A stretch of 64,000 nucleotides of DNA from Bradyrhizobium acaciae (GCF_020889785.1 NZ_JACMYK010000015.1:1-64000), one strand, 5' to 3'; positions 35,549 to 46,579 are shown, counted from the first letter of the stretch. The notes: generated from the letters alone by a model not told the origin. Numbers and translations: made by a program.

Positions 35549-35806
35549 CTATTTGACGGGGCGTCCAGACTTTTCCTCCTCAAAGAATTCGACGATGTTG
35601 GCATCGGAGCAGAGTCGCACCTTGTGATCCGTGATGCTGTCCACGAAATCCATACCGATATAGTGGTGATGTCGTTTGTGCTGATGGCTGCCGCTTTCGC
35701 TCTTCTTCAGCTTGATGCGATCACCCTCGACGCCGTCGACGACGCCGATCTGCACGCCGTCAAACCCGACGACCTCCATGCCCTCTTTGATCTGATGCTT
35801 CTTCAT
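35549..35806 (-). CDS. DUF2171 protein, copy 1
   Basis: An 85-residue homologue of the next gene: GMEVVGFDGVQIGVVDGVEG, DRIKLKKSES, a more histidine-rich loop (HQHKRHHHYIGMDFV), and VRLCSDANIVEFFEEEKSGR. The ATG at 35806 (MKKHQIKEG) is preferred; the frame opens at 35839. It follows clpB by 42 bp. The two copies share the same plan and differ throughout, so this is an old tandem duplication. Confidence 0.82.
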   Translation of the reverse strand: MKKHQIKEGMEVVGFDGVQIGVVDGVEGDRIKLKKSESGSHQHKRHHHYIGMDFVDSITDHKVRLCSDANIVEFFEEEKSGRPVK

Positions 35807-35848
35807 AGGTTGCACCTGCTCGCTCCATGCTTTTCCCAAGCCTGACGC

Positions 35849-38455
<2,607 letters not shown>

Positions 38456-38563
38456 GGCGCCGCCTTTCAGACCCGAGGCCTGTCGTCAAATGGTCAGGAA
38501 CGAAGTTGCGATCCGGCTCGTGTTGGCGCAACGGGCTGCATATCAGTATGACTCGCCCCCGTC

Positions 38564-38989
38564 TCAACGTGGCGCCGCTCGGACGGCCGCTGACCGCGCG
38601 ATCTTTTCATCGAGGCGTTTTCTCAGCCTGGCGACTTCAACAACCATCCGCTCGTGAGTACCTCTGCCCACCCCCTCGATTTCATCGACGGCGCTGACGG
38701 CAAACATGATCCGGCGCCCTTCGACCGCCGTGACCTCGGCAATCGCGGTCACCGTCTGTCCGACTGCAGTCGCAGCAAGATGCTGCACATTGACCATGGT
38801 GCCGACCACGCTCTCACCCGGCTCGAGATAGTCACGAACGGCATTCAAGGCCGCGTTCTCCATCGCCATGATCATGACCGGCGTCGCCAGCACCGGCGGC
38901 AGGATGCTATCCTTGACGCGGTTGGCGAGGTGTTCGGGCTTCACGACGAGCGCGAAGCGTCCAGTTGCGCCAATCGGTACGACCTTCAT
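38564..38989 (-). CDS. FlK-type (fluoroacetyl-CoA thioesterase-like) hot-dog thioesterase
   Basis: A 141-residue hot-dog protein: LPPVLATPVMIMAMENAALN near residue 32 and VVGTMVNVQHLAATAVGQTV near 62 match the FlK group, followed by GVGRGTHERMVVEVARLRKR. Known FlK cleaves fluoroacetyl-CoA; most genomic homologues have unknown acyl-CoA substrates. It starts 3 bp after the SOD stop, so the two are co-translated. Its place in a chaperone/ROS unit is unexpected and might reflect clearing of a damaged or toxic CoA ester. Confidence 0.85.
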   Translation of the reverse strand: MKVVPIGATGRFALVVKPEHLANRVKDSILPPVLATPVMIMAMENAALNAVRDYLEPGESVVGTMVNVQHLAATAVGQTVTAIAEVTAVEGRRIMFAVSAVDEIEGVGRGTHERMVVEVARLRKRLDEKIARSAAVRAAPR

Positions 38990-38992
38990 TGA

Positions 38993-39589
38993 TCACGCCG
39001 CCTGCTTGAAGAGATCATGGACATATTCCCAGTTCACGAGGTGGTCGAGAAACACCCTGATGTAATCCGGCCTGCGATTGCGATAGTCGATGTAGTAGGC
39101 GTGTTCCCACACGTCACAGCCCAATATGGGCTTTGCTCCATGGACGAGCGGGTTCTCGCCGTTGGGTGTCTTCACGACGATGATCTTGCCGTCCTTCACC
39201 GCCAGCCAGCACCAGCCGGAGCCGAACTGTCCGACACCGGCAGCGATGAACTCTTCTTTCATTTTTTCGATCGAGCCGAAGTCCGCCTTGACTTTCCTTT
39301 CGAGCATCCCCGGCAAGGCTGCTCGAGCGTGCGGCTTCATCCATTTCCAGAAGTAGGTGTGGTTCAGGTCCTGGCTCGCATTGTTGAATACGGGAACGTT
39401 GTGCCCGAACGAGCCGATCACGACATCCTCCAGGCTCATTCCTTCCCATTCGGTGCCCTTGATGAGGGTATTGAGGGCATTCACATACGCAGCGTGATGC
39501 TTGTCGTGGTGATACTCCAGCGTTTCCGTCGACATGTATGGAGCGAGCGCATCATGTGCGTAAGGCAGATCGGGAAGCGTGAAGGACAT
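38993..39589 (-). CDS. sodB: Superoxide dismutase, Fe/Mn type
   Basis: A 198-residue SOD. Metal ligands: His in LEYHHDKHHAAYVNALN (two in this helix region by homology), His in LNHTYFWKWMKPH, and Asp/His in CDVWEHAYYIDYRNRRPDYI. GSGWCWLAVKDGKIIVVKTP is typical of iron-type rhizobial enzymes, but metal choice is not certain. GAGGAG six bases before the ATG at 39589 fixes the start. It is the first gene after cassette P2, with a ~65-nt leader. Confidence 0.93.
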   Translation of the reverse strand: MSFTLPDLPYAHDALAPYMSTETLEYHHDKHHAAYVNALNTLIKGTEWEGMSLEDVVIGSFGHNVPVFNNASQDLNHTYFWKWMKPHARAALPGMLERKVKADFGSIEKMKEEFIAAGVGQFGSGWCWLAVKDGKIIVVKTPNGENPLVHGAKPILGCDVWEHAYYIDYRNRRPDYIRVFLDHLVNWEYVHDLFKQAA

Positions 39590-39665
39590 GGACATCTCCT
39601 CTGGAGAGAATATCGGCGACGACATGGTGATTGCCACACGACCGCGCTGCTGCCCCGAGATCCTG

Positions 39666-39770
39666 AGCAACTCATGTGCCACATCGGAAATTCTACGATA
39701 TCAATCAGTTGCGTCGCAGGAGGGCGGTGCTTTCGGACAACTTGTCGAAAGCAAGACGGACAAAATGTCC
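39666..39770 (-). promoter_or_regulatory. Sigma-54 cassette P2 (SOD / thioesterase / ClpB / DUF2171)
   Basis: Palindromes GGACA-AAA-TGTCC (39758-39770) and GACA-ACT-TGTC (39736-39746); IHF-type site TATCAATCAGTTG (39699-39711, full consensus match); sigma-54 element TGGCACatgagTTGCT (39666-39681). Proximal palindrome centre is 61 bp and IHF centre 25 bp from the -24 GG; palindrome centres are 23 bp apart. Confidence 0.88.
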
Positions 39771-39984
39771 TGCGTATCGCTTTGGAGCACGGCTCACCAA
39801 ACTGAGGATGAGGATCGCTGGTCAAAAGCGGCGTTCGATATGGGTCGAAATCGAATGAGGGCGATCGGTCAGCAATGACCGGCCCTCTGCGACGGCTATT
39901 TCGCTGAATCGACCAAAACGGTGCGAAAGGTGCGGCGCAAGCTCCGTAAGCCCTTCGGAGCAAAGCACCGAAACGACGGCGCGG

Positions 39985-40176
39985 TTAGTCGGCCTCATCG
40001 AGTGGCGGTCGAGCCACGCGAAATCCATGCGCGTCCGCAAAACGAAGCGCCTCGACGATCATCGTCTTCACGACCTTGGGCTCTTCATCGTGACTGAGCT
40101 CGTACTCCAACAGCATTGAGGCAAACGCCTCCTCGTCAACCTTCTCCAGCGCGTCAGCCAGTTCAATCAGCGTCAT
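39985..40176 (-). CDS. Small hypothetical acidic protein (63 aa)
   Basis: A 63-residue, helix-forming acidic protein (MTLIELADALEKVDEEAFAS ... KTMIVEALRFADAHGFRVAR). The ATG at 40176 is preceded by GGAGATGCG; the frame opens at 40218. It is the last of three small genes behind cassette P3. No family recognised. Confidence 0.6.
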   Translation of the reverse strand: MTLIELADALEKVDEEAFASMLLEYELSHDEEPKVVKTMIVEALRFADAHGFRVARPPLDEAD

Positions 40177-40235
40177 CACGCATCTCCTCGATCGCGGTCT
40201 CGCCTGCCTCTGGTGCACCGAGGCACCCGGCTCGC

Positions 40236-40628
40236 CTACGCCCCCTGATCATACATGATCGCGAGGGCCGCAAGGGCAAGCAGGATGTACTCGCCATTGT
40301 AGTCGGCGTCCTCGTCAGTCGAGAGATCGAATTGCTTCCACACGCCGTCCCGCTTTCCGGCGTCACGCTCGGCAACGACCTTGACGGCGACCTCGCGGAT
40401 GGCATCGAACTGCGAGAAGTCGAAGTGCAGCCCCTCGTCGTCCATGAACAGCCCGTGGCTCTGCAGAAAGGCCGCCATCGGCATCGTCGTCTCACTGATG
40501 TAAAAGAGCAGGTCGTCCGCTTGCAATGGCCGGTCCTGCGCCTGCGGCACGAGACCGACCTGATTGATGAGCAGATGCGCTTTGGCCTGCATATCCTTCG
40601 ATAGCTGCTGATTGGACACAACGGTCAT
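40236..40628 (-). CDS. Hypothetical protein (130 aa)
   Basis: A 130-residue soluble protein (MTVVSNQQLSKDMQAKAHLL ...) with an acidic middle (MDDEGLHFDFSQFDAIREVA) and a hydrophobic C-terminal helix (EYILLALAALAIMYDQGA). GAGGAGCTTCAGAA precedes the ATG. It lies in the P3 unit with two other small genes and is separated from each by less than 80 bp. No domain is recognised; being under the stress cassette, a stress role is inferred. Confidence 0.65.
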   Translation of the reverse strand: MTVVSNQQLSKDMQAKAHLLINQVGLVPQAQDRPLQADDLLFYISETTMPMAAFLQSHGLFMDDEGLHFDFSQFDAIREVAVKVVAERDAGKRDGVWKQFDLSTDEDADYNGEYILLALAALAIMYDQGA

Positions 40629-40703
40629 TTCTGAAGCTCCTCGCTCTTCACGTAGCGGCCGAGAGCCGTCACTTCCGACAGAACAACATCGCTCAGCCTG
40701 GCA

Positions 40704-40901
40704 TCATTTGACGCGGCGCCCCTGGAAGTAACCCTTGTTGGTGGTGTTCTCGCGAATGTTTGCTGTGTCACCTTGTTCCGCGTAATTGTCTTCACGCTGC
40801 TTCGACGACGTATCCTTCTTGACCTCGGGGTCGCTGCCGGTGCCCTTCGGGCTGCGGCTGGCCGGCGGAACAGGGGGCATTTTTCCGTGATGACGTGGCA
40901 T
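40704..40901 (-). CDS. Small hydrophilic hypothetical protein (65 aa)
   Basis: A 65-residue, disordered, lysine- and asparagine-rich protein (MPRHHGKMPPVPPASRSPKG ... ENTTNKGYFQGRRVK) with GGAGACGGAGC before the ATG. Composition resembles hydrophilin-like stress proteins. It is the first gene after cassette P3, ~65 nt from the expected transcript start. Confidence 0.6.
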   Translation of the reverse strand: MPRHHGKMPPVPPASRSPKGTGSDPEVKKDTSSKQREDNYAEQGDTANIRENTTNKGYFQGRRVK

Positions 40902-40976
40902 TGCTCCGTCTCCTTCTCCTTGACCTCAGACTCATTGTTGCACTCAATTGAGGCTCCCACTGCCCCTCGCGATTCC

Positions 40977-41077
40977 AGCAACCGCCATGCCAGGCGAGGC
41001 GTCATGCGATATCAATCGCTTAGTCACTGCAACGAGGAGCCGACGGACAATTTGTCTTTGCAGCGGGACGAAATGTC
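40977..41077 (-). promoter_or_regulatory. Sigma-54 cassette P3 (three small proteins)
   Basis: Palindromes GACG-AAA-TGTC (41067-41077) and GACA-ATT-TGTC (41046-41056); IHF-type site TATCAATCGCTTA (41010-41022, full match); TGGCATggcggTTGCT (40977-40992), identical to P1. Proximal centre 60 bp and IHF centre 25 bp from the -24 GG; palindromes 21 bp apart. It sits in the 195-bp gap after the histidine kinase gene. Confidence 0.85.
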
Positions 41078-41096
41078 ACCGACTCTTCGGTCACCA

Positions 41097-43124
41097 TCAA
41101 TCCTCGGCGGGCAGCCAGACCGCAAAGGTCGTACCCTTGCCGGGTTCGCTCTCGACGGAGATCTTACCACCTTGGCGCGTTACGAGCATCTGGCTAATGG
41201 ACAGCCCTAACCCGGTTCCCTCCCGCCTCTTGGTGGTGAAGAATGGATCGAAGATCCGCTGCATCACGTCCGGCGTCATGCCGCCACCGGTGTCCGTCAC
41301 ATCGATCACGACGCCACGGCGCCTTCCCTCATTCCGGTCGAAGGTTCGAATCGTCAAACGCCCGCCTCCGGACGTTGCATGAATTGCGTTGACGAGGAGA
41401 TTGACGAGCACCTGCTGCAATTCGGTGCGGTTCATCGAGATCAGGCGTGAGGCGTGATAGTCCGTTTCGACGCTGATCGTCGTCTTGTTCAGCAGATGTT
41501 TGACGAGCGGCAGCGTGTCGGTGACGACGACGGCAGGATCGTATTGATCGGTAAAGCCGGCATACTCCTGCGGCTTGGCGAATTGCAGGAGCCTCGTCAC
41601 AATTTCACTGACGCGATGCATCTGCTCGTCGATGAGCCGAAACTCGGTTTTTGCTTCGTCCGCCTTGGCCCCCATCATGTCCCTGATGATCTCCAAATTG
41701 CCCTGCATCACCGCAATGGGATTGTTGATCTCATGGGCGACACCCGCAGTGATTTCACCAATTGCAGCGAGCTTTTCCGACATGATCAGCTGCTTAGTGG
41801 TCGCTTCCAGTTGCTGGTTCGCATGCACGAGCTTGTTTGTGCGTTCCTCGACGCGCTGGTTGAGCTCCTGGTTCCATTGCCGCAGCTGGGCATCGCGCTC
41901 GTGGATCTGATCGAGCAGTCGATCCAGATGAACCGCAACCTGCTCGATCTCGTCGCGCCCATCGACGGGTCCGGTTCGTGCGCCTAATTCACCGCCTTCC
42001 ACTTTCGAAATCGTCGTCGTCATCCGCTCGAGCGGCCGGAAGATGCTCGCCGCCCATGTCAAAAACAGCGGGACAGTCAATGCAACCGCAACGACAAATG
42101 CCAGGGCGATTTCCAGAACCGTCCCGCGCTTTGCCGCGGCGAACGGTTGCCGGAGATAGCCGGCGTAGAGCATTCCGACGCGGCGATTATAGCTGTCAAG
42201 AATCGGCTCGTAGGCGGAGATGTACCAGTCGTTGACGACGAATGCGCCATCGAGCCACGTCTGGCCGCGATCGAGAACCGCATCTCGAACCTCCGCAGAG
42301 ACACGCGTGCCAATTGCCCGCTGCCCTTCGAACATCCTCACATTGGTGCTGATACGTATGTCATCGAGAAAAAGCGTAACGGTCCCGCGACTGCCTTCCG
42401 GCAAACCCGCCCCGGAATAGATCAGGTCGTTGATCGTGTCGACGAACGCAAGGTTCTGATTGAGAAGCATTCCACCAACCAGCGCGGCCTTCCGTCCATT
42501 CGGCAGCGAAACCGGCGTCGCCGATTGCAATACCAGCCCGCGGCTCTCTTGCGTCCGCGTGGTCGGCGCACTTCCAGGTGTCGCCACGATGTCGATCTGG
42601 GCGCGCTTCGGAAGATCGGTGGAGATCGCCGCGAGCTCCATCGATTGAAACACATCAATCGCGGTTCGCGCTCGTCCCTCGAGCGCCGCGCTGATGACAG
42701 GCCAATTCCATCGCGGCACGGCCGCCATCTGATATTCACTCGCGACGACCGCGCCATCGTCAGCGACAACGTAAAGAAAATCAAAGCCGCGAGCCTGTGC
42801 GATGTCCTTGAGATAATCGCTCAGAGCGCCACGCTCATAGCCCGGCGTTTGCACAATCGACTGAAAGCGCGCGGAGTTCACTGACGATACCAGATAGTCC
42901 TCGGTGTTCTCGAAAATTCGTCCGAGATATTGCCTGGCGATCGTCAGGTCGTCATGGACCTTGGACGTCAATACCGCGTCGAGCCTCACGTTCCAGCGAT
43001 AAATACTGATTCCAAGCAGCAGCGGAAGAATGACGAGCATCGGCAGGAGTGCCATCGCCAGCAGGCGATACCGCACGGAGGCCTTCGGGGAAAAGCTCGT
43101 TATCAGAGTTGCCAGCTTGCGCAT
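41097..43124 (-). CDS. Cache-domain membrane histidine kinase, presumed partner of the sigma-54 activator
   Basis: A 675-residue kinase. Membrane helices at about 21-43 and 334-358 enclose a ~290-residue periplasmic Cache sensor; HAMP (IFRPLERMTTTISKVEGGEL) and a coiled coil follow. The phospho-acceptor is His464 in GVAHEINNPIAVMQG; the ATPase domain has NLLVNAIHATSGGG, DTGGGMTPDVM and GTGLGLSISQML. It belongs to the NtrB/DctB-like class that pairs with sigma-54 activators. Its start overlaps the activator gene by 22 bp. The ligand is unknown. Confidence 0.9.
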   Translation of the reverse strand: MRKLATLITSFSPKASVRYRLLAMALLPMLVILPLLLGISIYRWNVRLDAVLTSKVHDDLTIARQYLGRIFENTEDYLVSSVNSARFQSIVQTPGYERGALSDYLKDIAQARGFDFLYVVADDGAVVASEYQMAAVPRWNWPVISAALEGRARTAIDVFQSMELAAISTDLPKRAQIDIVATPGSAPTTRTQESRGLVLQSATPVSLPNGRKAALVGGMLLNQNLAFVDTINDLIYSGAGLPEGSRGTVTLFLDDIRISTNVRMFEGQRAIGTRVSAEVRDAVLDRGQTWLDGAFVVNDWYISAYEPILDSYNRRVGMLYAGYLRQPFAAAKRGTVLEIALAFVVAVALTVPLFLTWAASIFRPLERMTTTISKVEGGELGARTGPVDGRDEIEQVAVHLDRLLDQIHERDAQLRQWNQELNQRVEERTNKLVHANQQLEATTKQLIMSEKLAAIGEITAGVAHEINNPIAVMQGNLEIIRDMMGAKADEAKTEFRLIDEQMHRVSEIVTRLLQFAKPQEYAGFTDQYDPAVVVTDTLPLVKHLLNKTTISVETDYHASRLISMNRTELQQVLVNLLVNAIHATSGGGRLTIRTFDRNEGRRRGVVIDVTDTGGGMTPDVMQRIFDPFFTTKRREGTGLGLSISQMLVTRQGGKISVESEPGKGTTFAVWLPAED

Positions 43125-44479
43125 TTGCGGTCGATCGTTTTGCGCGAGATCCCGAGACGGCGGGCCGCTTCCTCACGGTCGCCGTCCGACTCGCGAAGCA
43201 CAAAGAGGATATGGCGCCGCTCCACATCGGCGAGCGTGATATCGCTTGTGGATCTTTCGCCCCGCGACTTTAGATAATCCTCCCGGAACTCACCGAGGAT
43301 CACCGTCCGCTCGATCAGATTGCGCAGCTCCCGTATGTTGCCTGGCCAATCGTACTGCGAGAGAAACGTCCGCATTCCGGCGTCAATTGGAACGCGCGGC
43401 ATGCCAAGCTGCTCGGAAATCTCACGCATAAAGATCTCGGCAAGCTCGAGCACATCCTGATCGCGGTCCCGAAGGGACGGAAGATCAATCTGCATGATGT
43501 TGATACGAAAATAGAGATCCGCACGAAAGGTGCCTGCGGCAACCCGCTTCTGCAGATCGGCGTTGGTCGCGAAGACATAGCGGGCGTCGATCGGGACCTC
43601 TCGCTCCGAGCCGACGGGACGCACCCGACGATCCTCAAGCACGCGCAACAGCTTGCTTTGCAGCTGGTATGGGAGCTCGCCGATCTCGTCCAGGAAAAGA
43701 GTGCCTCCTTGCGCGAACATGAACAGCCCCTCTCGGGCCTTCCCTGCGCCTGTGAACGCCCCCCTCACATGGCCAAAGAGTTCGCTTTCAATCATTTCTG
43801 AGGGGATCGCCCCGCAGTTGACCGGCACGAACAGCTTGTCCGCCCGGTTGGACAGGGAATGGAGCGATCGAGCGGCAACCTCCTTGCCTGTCCCGGACTC
43901 GCCGGTAAACAGAACCGGCGTCGGCAACGGCGCCACCCGAGCGATAGTCTCCCGCGCCTTTTGAATTGCTGCGGATGCTCCGAGAAGTTTGTTTCGCAGA
44001 TACAGCTGCTGCGAGGACGACTTCAGTTCATGGCGCAGCACGAAATTCTCCCGCTGCAGTCTCGCCCGGTCGAGGCAACGTGCAACGGCATTGAGCAATT
44101 GATTGGATCGAAATGGCTTGATGACAAAATCAATGACGCCGATGCGCAGTGCGCCAATTGCCGTGTCGAGATCGGCATAGGCGGTCATAAGGATGACATC
44201 GGTGAAGAACCCGATCGCCCGCTGCTCCGCAAGCCAATCCAGGCCAGTCTTTCCGGGCATGACGTTGTCGAGGATGACGACGTCGAAATGCTGCCCATCG
44301 AGCTTCCGCGATGCATCCTTGGCGTCCGCGGACTCCTCGATCAGCCTGCAGCGCGGTCGCAGGAGTTTGACGAGGAAATTGCGCATGCCCGGTTCGTCGT
44401 CCACGATCAGGATTGAGGCTTGCGCAAGCCAAGGTCCGAATTCCGGTTCGGCAACGTCACGCGGGGCTTCCTCAGACAT
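43103..44479 (-). CDS. NtrC-family sigma-54 activator, presumed master regulator of the stress cassettes
   Basis: A 458-residue enhancer-binding protein. Receiver: ILIVDDEPGMRNF with phospho-Asp71 in VILDNVMPGKTG and Lys in FVIKPFRSNQ. AAA+ domain: Walker A GESGTGKE (193-200), intact GAFTGA loop (240-245), Walker B GGTLFLDEIGE (258-268). A Fis-type HTH ends the protein (DREEAARRLGISRKTIDRKC). All residues needed for sigma-54 remodelling are present. GAGGGA precedes the ATG at 44479. It is the only sigma-54 activator in the window and the obvious candidate to bind the GGACA-N3-TGTCC pairs. Confidence 0.92.
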   Translation of the reverse strand: MSEEAPRDVAEPEFGPWLAQASILIVDDEPGMRNFLVKLLRPRCRLIEESADAKDASRKLDGQHFDVVILDNVMPGKTGLDWLAEQRAIGFFTDVILMTAYADLDTAIGALRIGVIDFVIKPFRSNQLLNAVARCLDRARLQRENFVLRHELKSSSQQLYLRNKLLGASAAIQKARETIARVAPLPTPVLFTGESGTGKEVAARSLHSLSNRADKLFVPVNCGAIPSEMIESELFGHVRGAFTGAGKAREGLFMFAQGGTLFLDEIGELPYQLQSKLLRVLEDRRVRPVGSEREVPIDARYVFATNADLQKRVAAGTFRADLYFRINIMQIDLPSLRDRDQDVLELAEIFMREISEQLGMPRVPIDAGMRTFLSQYDWPGNIRELRNLIERTVILGEFREDYLKSRGERSTSDITLADVERRHILFVLRESDGDREEAARRLGISRKTIDRKCASWQL

Positions 44480-44714
44480 CCATATCCCTCCCGACTCCGC
44501 CCTTGACGACCACCATCTCAACGCAGGGCGAAGGCTGTCTCCAGCGCAATGAAAAGCGAAGGCAAAACAGTATGCCTACCACAAGCCGCGCCGAGCCATA
44601 AGTCATTCCGCTCCTCGGCTGGATCGCGAGCATCGCAGCAGGCACTAGCCGGCGATTGACGCCGTCGTCCGCGATCGTCAATTCGCGATAGAGAAAACGT
44701 CCTGACGTTGGCAT
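44472..44714 (-). CDS. Possible small protein upstream of the activator (80 aa)
   Basis: An open frame starting MPTSGRFLYRELTIADDGVN and ending GGVGRDMDV, whose stop overlaps the activator start by 8 bp (ATGTCTGA), the same geometry as DyP/encapsulin. One hydrophobic segment is present. No family resemblance, and the ribosome site (GGAACAGG) is only fair. Listed because it fills the 302-bp gap before the activator; it may equally be non-coding leader. Confidence 0.3.
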   Translation of the reverse strand: MPTSGRFLYRELTIADDGVNRRLVPAAMLAIQPRSGMTYGSARLVVGILFCLRFSLRWRQPSPCVEMVVVKGGVGRDMDV

Positions 44715-44781
44715 CCTGTTCCCGCCCATCTCTGGGTTGTTCTCCAAGGCGACGACGCTTTCGCGTTAACGCTCGCGCAGG

Positions 44782-45063
44782 TTACTCTTCTCCGGTCGGT
44801 GTCGGGATGAACGAGGACTTCCCGAAGGGCTCGGTCGTCACCTTCCGGTCGTCACCGAGGAAGACAGGTGCCAGATCCTCATCGACCATGATCTTCGCAG
44901 CCTGCGGCGTTTGCGGGCTCCCTTCAACGTCAAGGCGTGTCGCCGCCTCAAAGAGCAACGCCCTCACGTCATCGGACGACAAGACATTCTTCACGAGGAG
45001 CGTGCGGACCAGGGCCTCAAGCACCAAGCCAACAATCGGTCCGTTGCCGAGCGTGCGTTCCAT
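44782..45063 (-). CDS. Hypothetical protein (93 aa)
   Basis: A 93-residue protein (MERTLGNGPIVGLVLEALVR ... VDEDLAPVFLGDDRKVTTEP) with a helical N-terminal half and a charged C-terminal half ending in PTPTGEE. No domain recognised. It lies between cbpM (55 bp upstream) and the two-component genes, all in one direction. Codon use matches neighbours. Confidence 0.65.
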   Translation of the reverse strand: MERTLGNGPIVGLVLEALVRTLLVKNVLSSDDVRALLFEAATRLDVEGSPQTPQAAKIMVDEDLAPVFLGDDRKVTTEPFGKSSFIPTPTGEE

Positions 45064-45118
45064 TGAATAGCTGCTCCCTACTGCCTATCCCCCCAATCGA
45101 TCGTGGTCACGCGGTCTG

Positions 45119-45406
45119 TCAGACCTTTCGTGAATCGCCGTCAAATGCGGCACGCACCAACGCGAAGGCCTGTCGGACACCATGCAGCTGATCGATGAGA
45201 TGGAGGATTACGTCGATGCCCTCATCGTTGACGCCCAGATCGCTCTTGAGATCGCGGATCAGGTGCGCGCGGGCCACATCCGCGTCGGAGAACTGCGTGC
45301 CTGAAGCCGCCTCGGTCGGAATCAGCCATCGTTGCTCCAGCCAGAATTCGAGTGTCTGCACCCGCAGCCCCGAGGAGATCAGAAATTCCTGCTTGTTCAG
45401 GGTCAT
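45119..45406 (-). CDS. cbpM: Chaperone modulator CbpM (MerR-like)
   Basis: A 95-residue protein whose wording is that of CbpM: LEFWLEQRWLIPTE, FSDADVARAHLIRDLKSDLG, VNDEGIDVILHLIDQLHGVR. CbpM binds the J-domain of CbpA and inhibits it. Its start overlaps the cbpA stop (TAATG), the conserved arrangement for this pair. The effect is to gate the DnaK partner encoded next door. Confidence 0.9.
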   Translation of the reverse strand: MTLNKQEFLISSGLRVQTLEFWLEQRWLIPTEAASGTQFSDADVARAHLIRDLKSDLGVNDEGIDVILHLIDQLHGVRQAFALVRAAFDGDSRKV

Positions 45407-46311
45407 TACAAGGTGCCTTCGCGCGGATCGAATTCTTTCCCCTTGGCCCAGTTCTCGACGAACGCTTCCAATTCCGGATCCGGCGACTTCGGCAGGACGA
45501 TCGTCAGCTTCACCAGTTCGTCGCCGGCACTCCCGCCTCGGCGCGGGGCGCCCTTGCCTCTGAGGCGCAGTGTGGTGCCTGTGTTCGATCCCTTCGGCAC
45601 CGCCATGGTAACATCGCCGGTCGGTGTCGGCACCCGGATTTGACCGCCCAGAACCGCCTCGGTCAACGAGATCGGCACTTCGAGCAGAATGTTGTCGCCG
45701 TCACGCGTGAAGCGCCGATCCGGCATCACCTCGACTTCGATGAGGGCATCGCCTGATCCGCCCTTGCCGGCGCCGGGAGCTCCCTTGCCCTTCAGGCGCA
45801 AGACCTGCCCGTCGACCAGGCCCGGCGGAATTTTCACTTCCAGCGTCCCGCCGTCGGGCAGCGTGATTCGCTTGGTTGCACCGCTGATCGATTCGACGAA
45901 CTCGATCGGCAGGCGATAGTGCAGATCTTCGCCGCGTCGATTTGCGCGTGCGCGTTGTCCACGCCGCAGCAGATCGGCGAATGCCCCCTCCGAATCCATG
46001 AAGTCGGCAAAGCCGGCGCCGCTCGTGTAAGCATGCTGGTCTCCGGCGTCGGCGTAGTCGCGATAGAAGTGATGCTGCGGCCGTTCAGCTGCCGTCGCGT
46101 CGATCTCACCATTATCGAAGCGCTTGCGCTTGTCAGCATCGCCAAGCAGGTCATAGGCGCCGGCCGCTTCCTTGAACTTCTCCTCTGCGGCCTTGTCGCC
46201 AGGGTTGAGGTCAGGATGCAGCTTCTTCGCAAGCTTGCGATAGGCCTTTTGTATTTCGGCGGCCGAAGCTGAGGAGGACACTCCCAACACGTCGTACGGG
46301 TTCTTGGCCAC
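45406..46311 (-). CDS. cbpA: DnaJ-family co-chaperone CbpA
   Basis: A 301-residue class B J-protein: J-domain 1-70 with HPD at 32-34 (KKLHPDLNPGDKAAEEKFKE), a short linker, then two C-terminal substrate-binding domains (ITLPDGGTLEVKIPPGLVDG; GGQIRVPTPTGDVTMAVPKG). The zinc-finger region of DnaJ is absent, hence CbpA. It delivers substrates to DnaK and stimulates its ATPase. It pairs with cbpM downstream and with dnaK about 2.3 kb upstream in the same direction. Confidence 0.92.
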   Translation of the reverse strand: MAKNPYDVLGVSSSASAAEIQKAYRKLAKKLHPDLNPGDKAAEEKFKEAAGAYDLLGDADKRKRFDNGEIDATAAERPQHHFYRDYADAGDQHAYTSGAGFADFMDSEGAFADLLRRGQRARANRRGEDLHYRLPIEFVESISGATKRITLPDGGTLEVKIPPGLVDGQVLRLKGKGAPGAGKGGSGDALIEVEVMPDRRFTRDGDNILLEVPISLTEAVLGGQIRVPTPTGDVTMAVPKGSNTGTTLRLRGKGAPRRGGSAGDELVKLTIVLPKSPDPELEAFVENWAKGKEFDPREGTL

Positions 46312-46396
46312 TCACCGCTCCCGACCACGATGATGCTTCGACATGGCGGAGACCGCGCCTGTTACTGGCAGCCAACGACCAAGCTGCAAATCTAGA

Positions 46397-46579
46397 TTAT
46401 TCGACATGGCCGGGCTCCACGTATTTGGGGTAGTTCTTCAGTTGTTGAGGCGTCATTCGGGCGGGATCCGGCGCGCCAGGGACACCACGCGGACCCAGCT
46501 GAGCCCGCACGATGTCGTCTTCCGTCAACCGCGGCTTGCCGTCGTCGAGTTGTCCATTGCCTCCGAGACTCGCTGCCAT
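46397..46579 (-). CDS. Small hypothetical protein (60 aa)
   Basis: A 60-residue frame (MAASLGGNGQLDDGKPRLTE ... DPARMTPQQLKNYPKYVEPG) with GGAAGG before the ATG. It is hydrophilic with no recognised domain. Position between the WXXGXW protein and cbpA in the same direction makes it a plausible unit member; a longer frame to 46738 overlaps the preceding gene. Confidence 0.5.
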   Translation of the reverse strand: MAASLGGNGQLDDGKPRLTEDDIVRAQLGPRGVPGAPDPARMTPQQLKNYPKYVEPGHVE

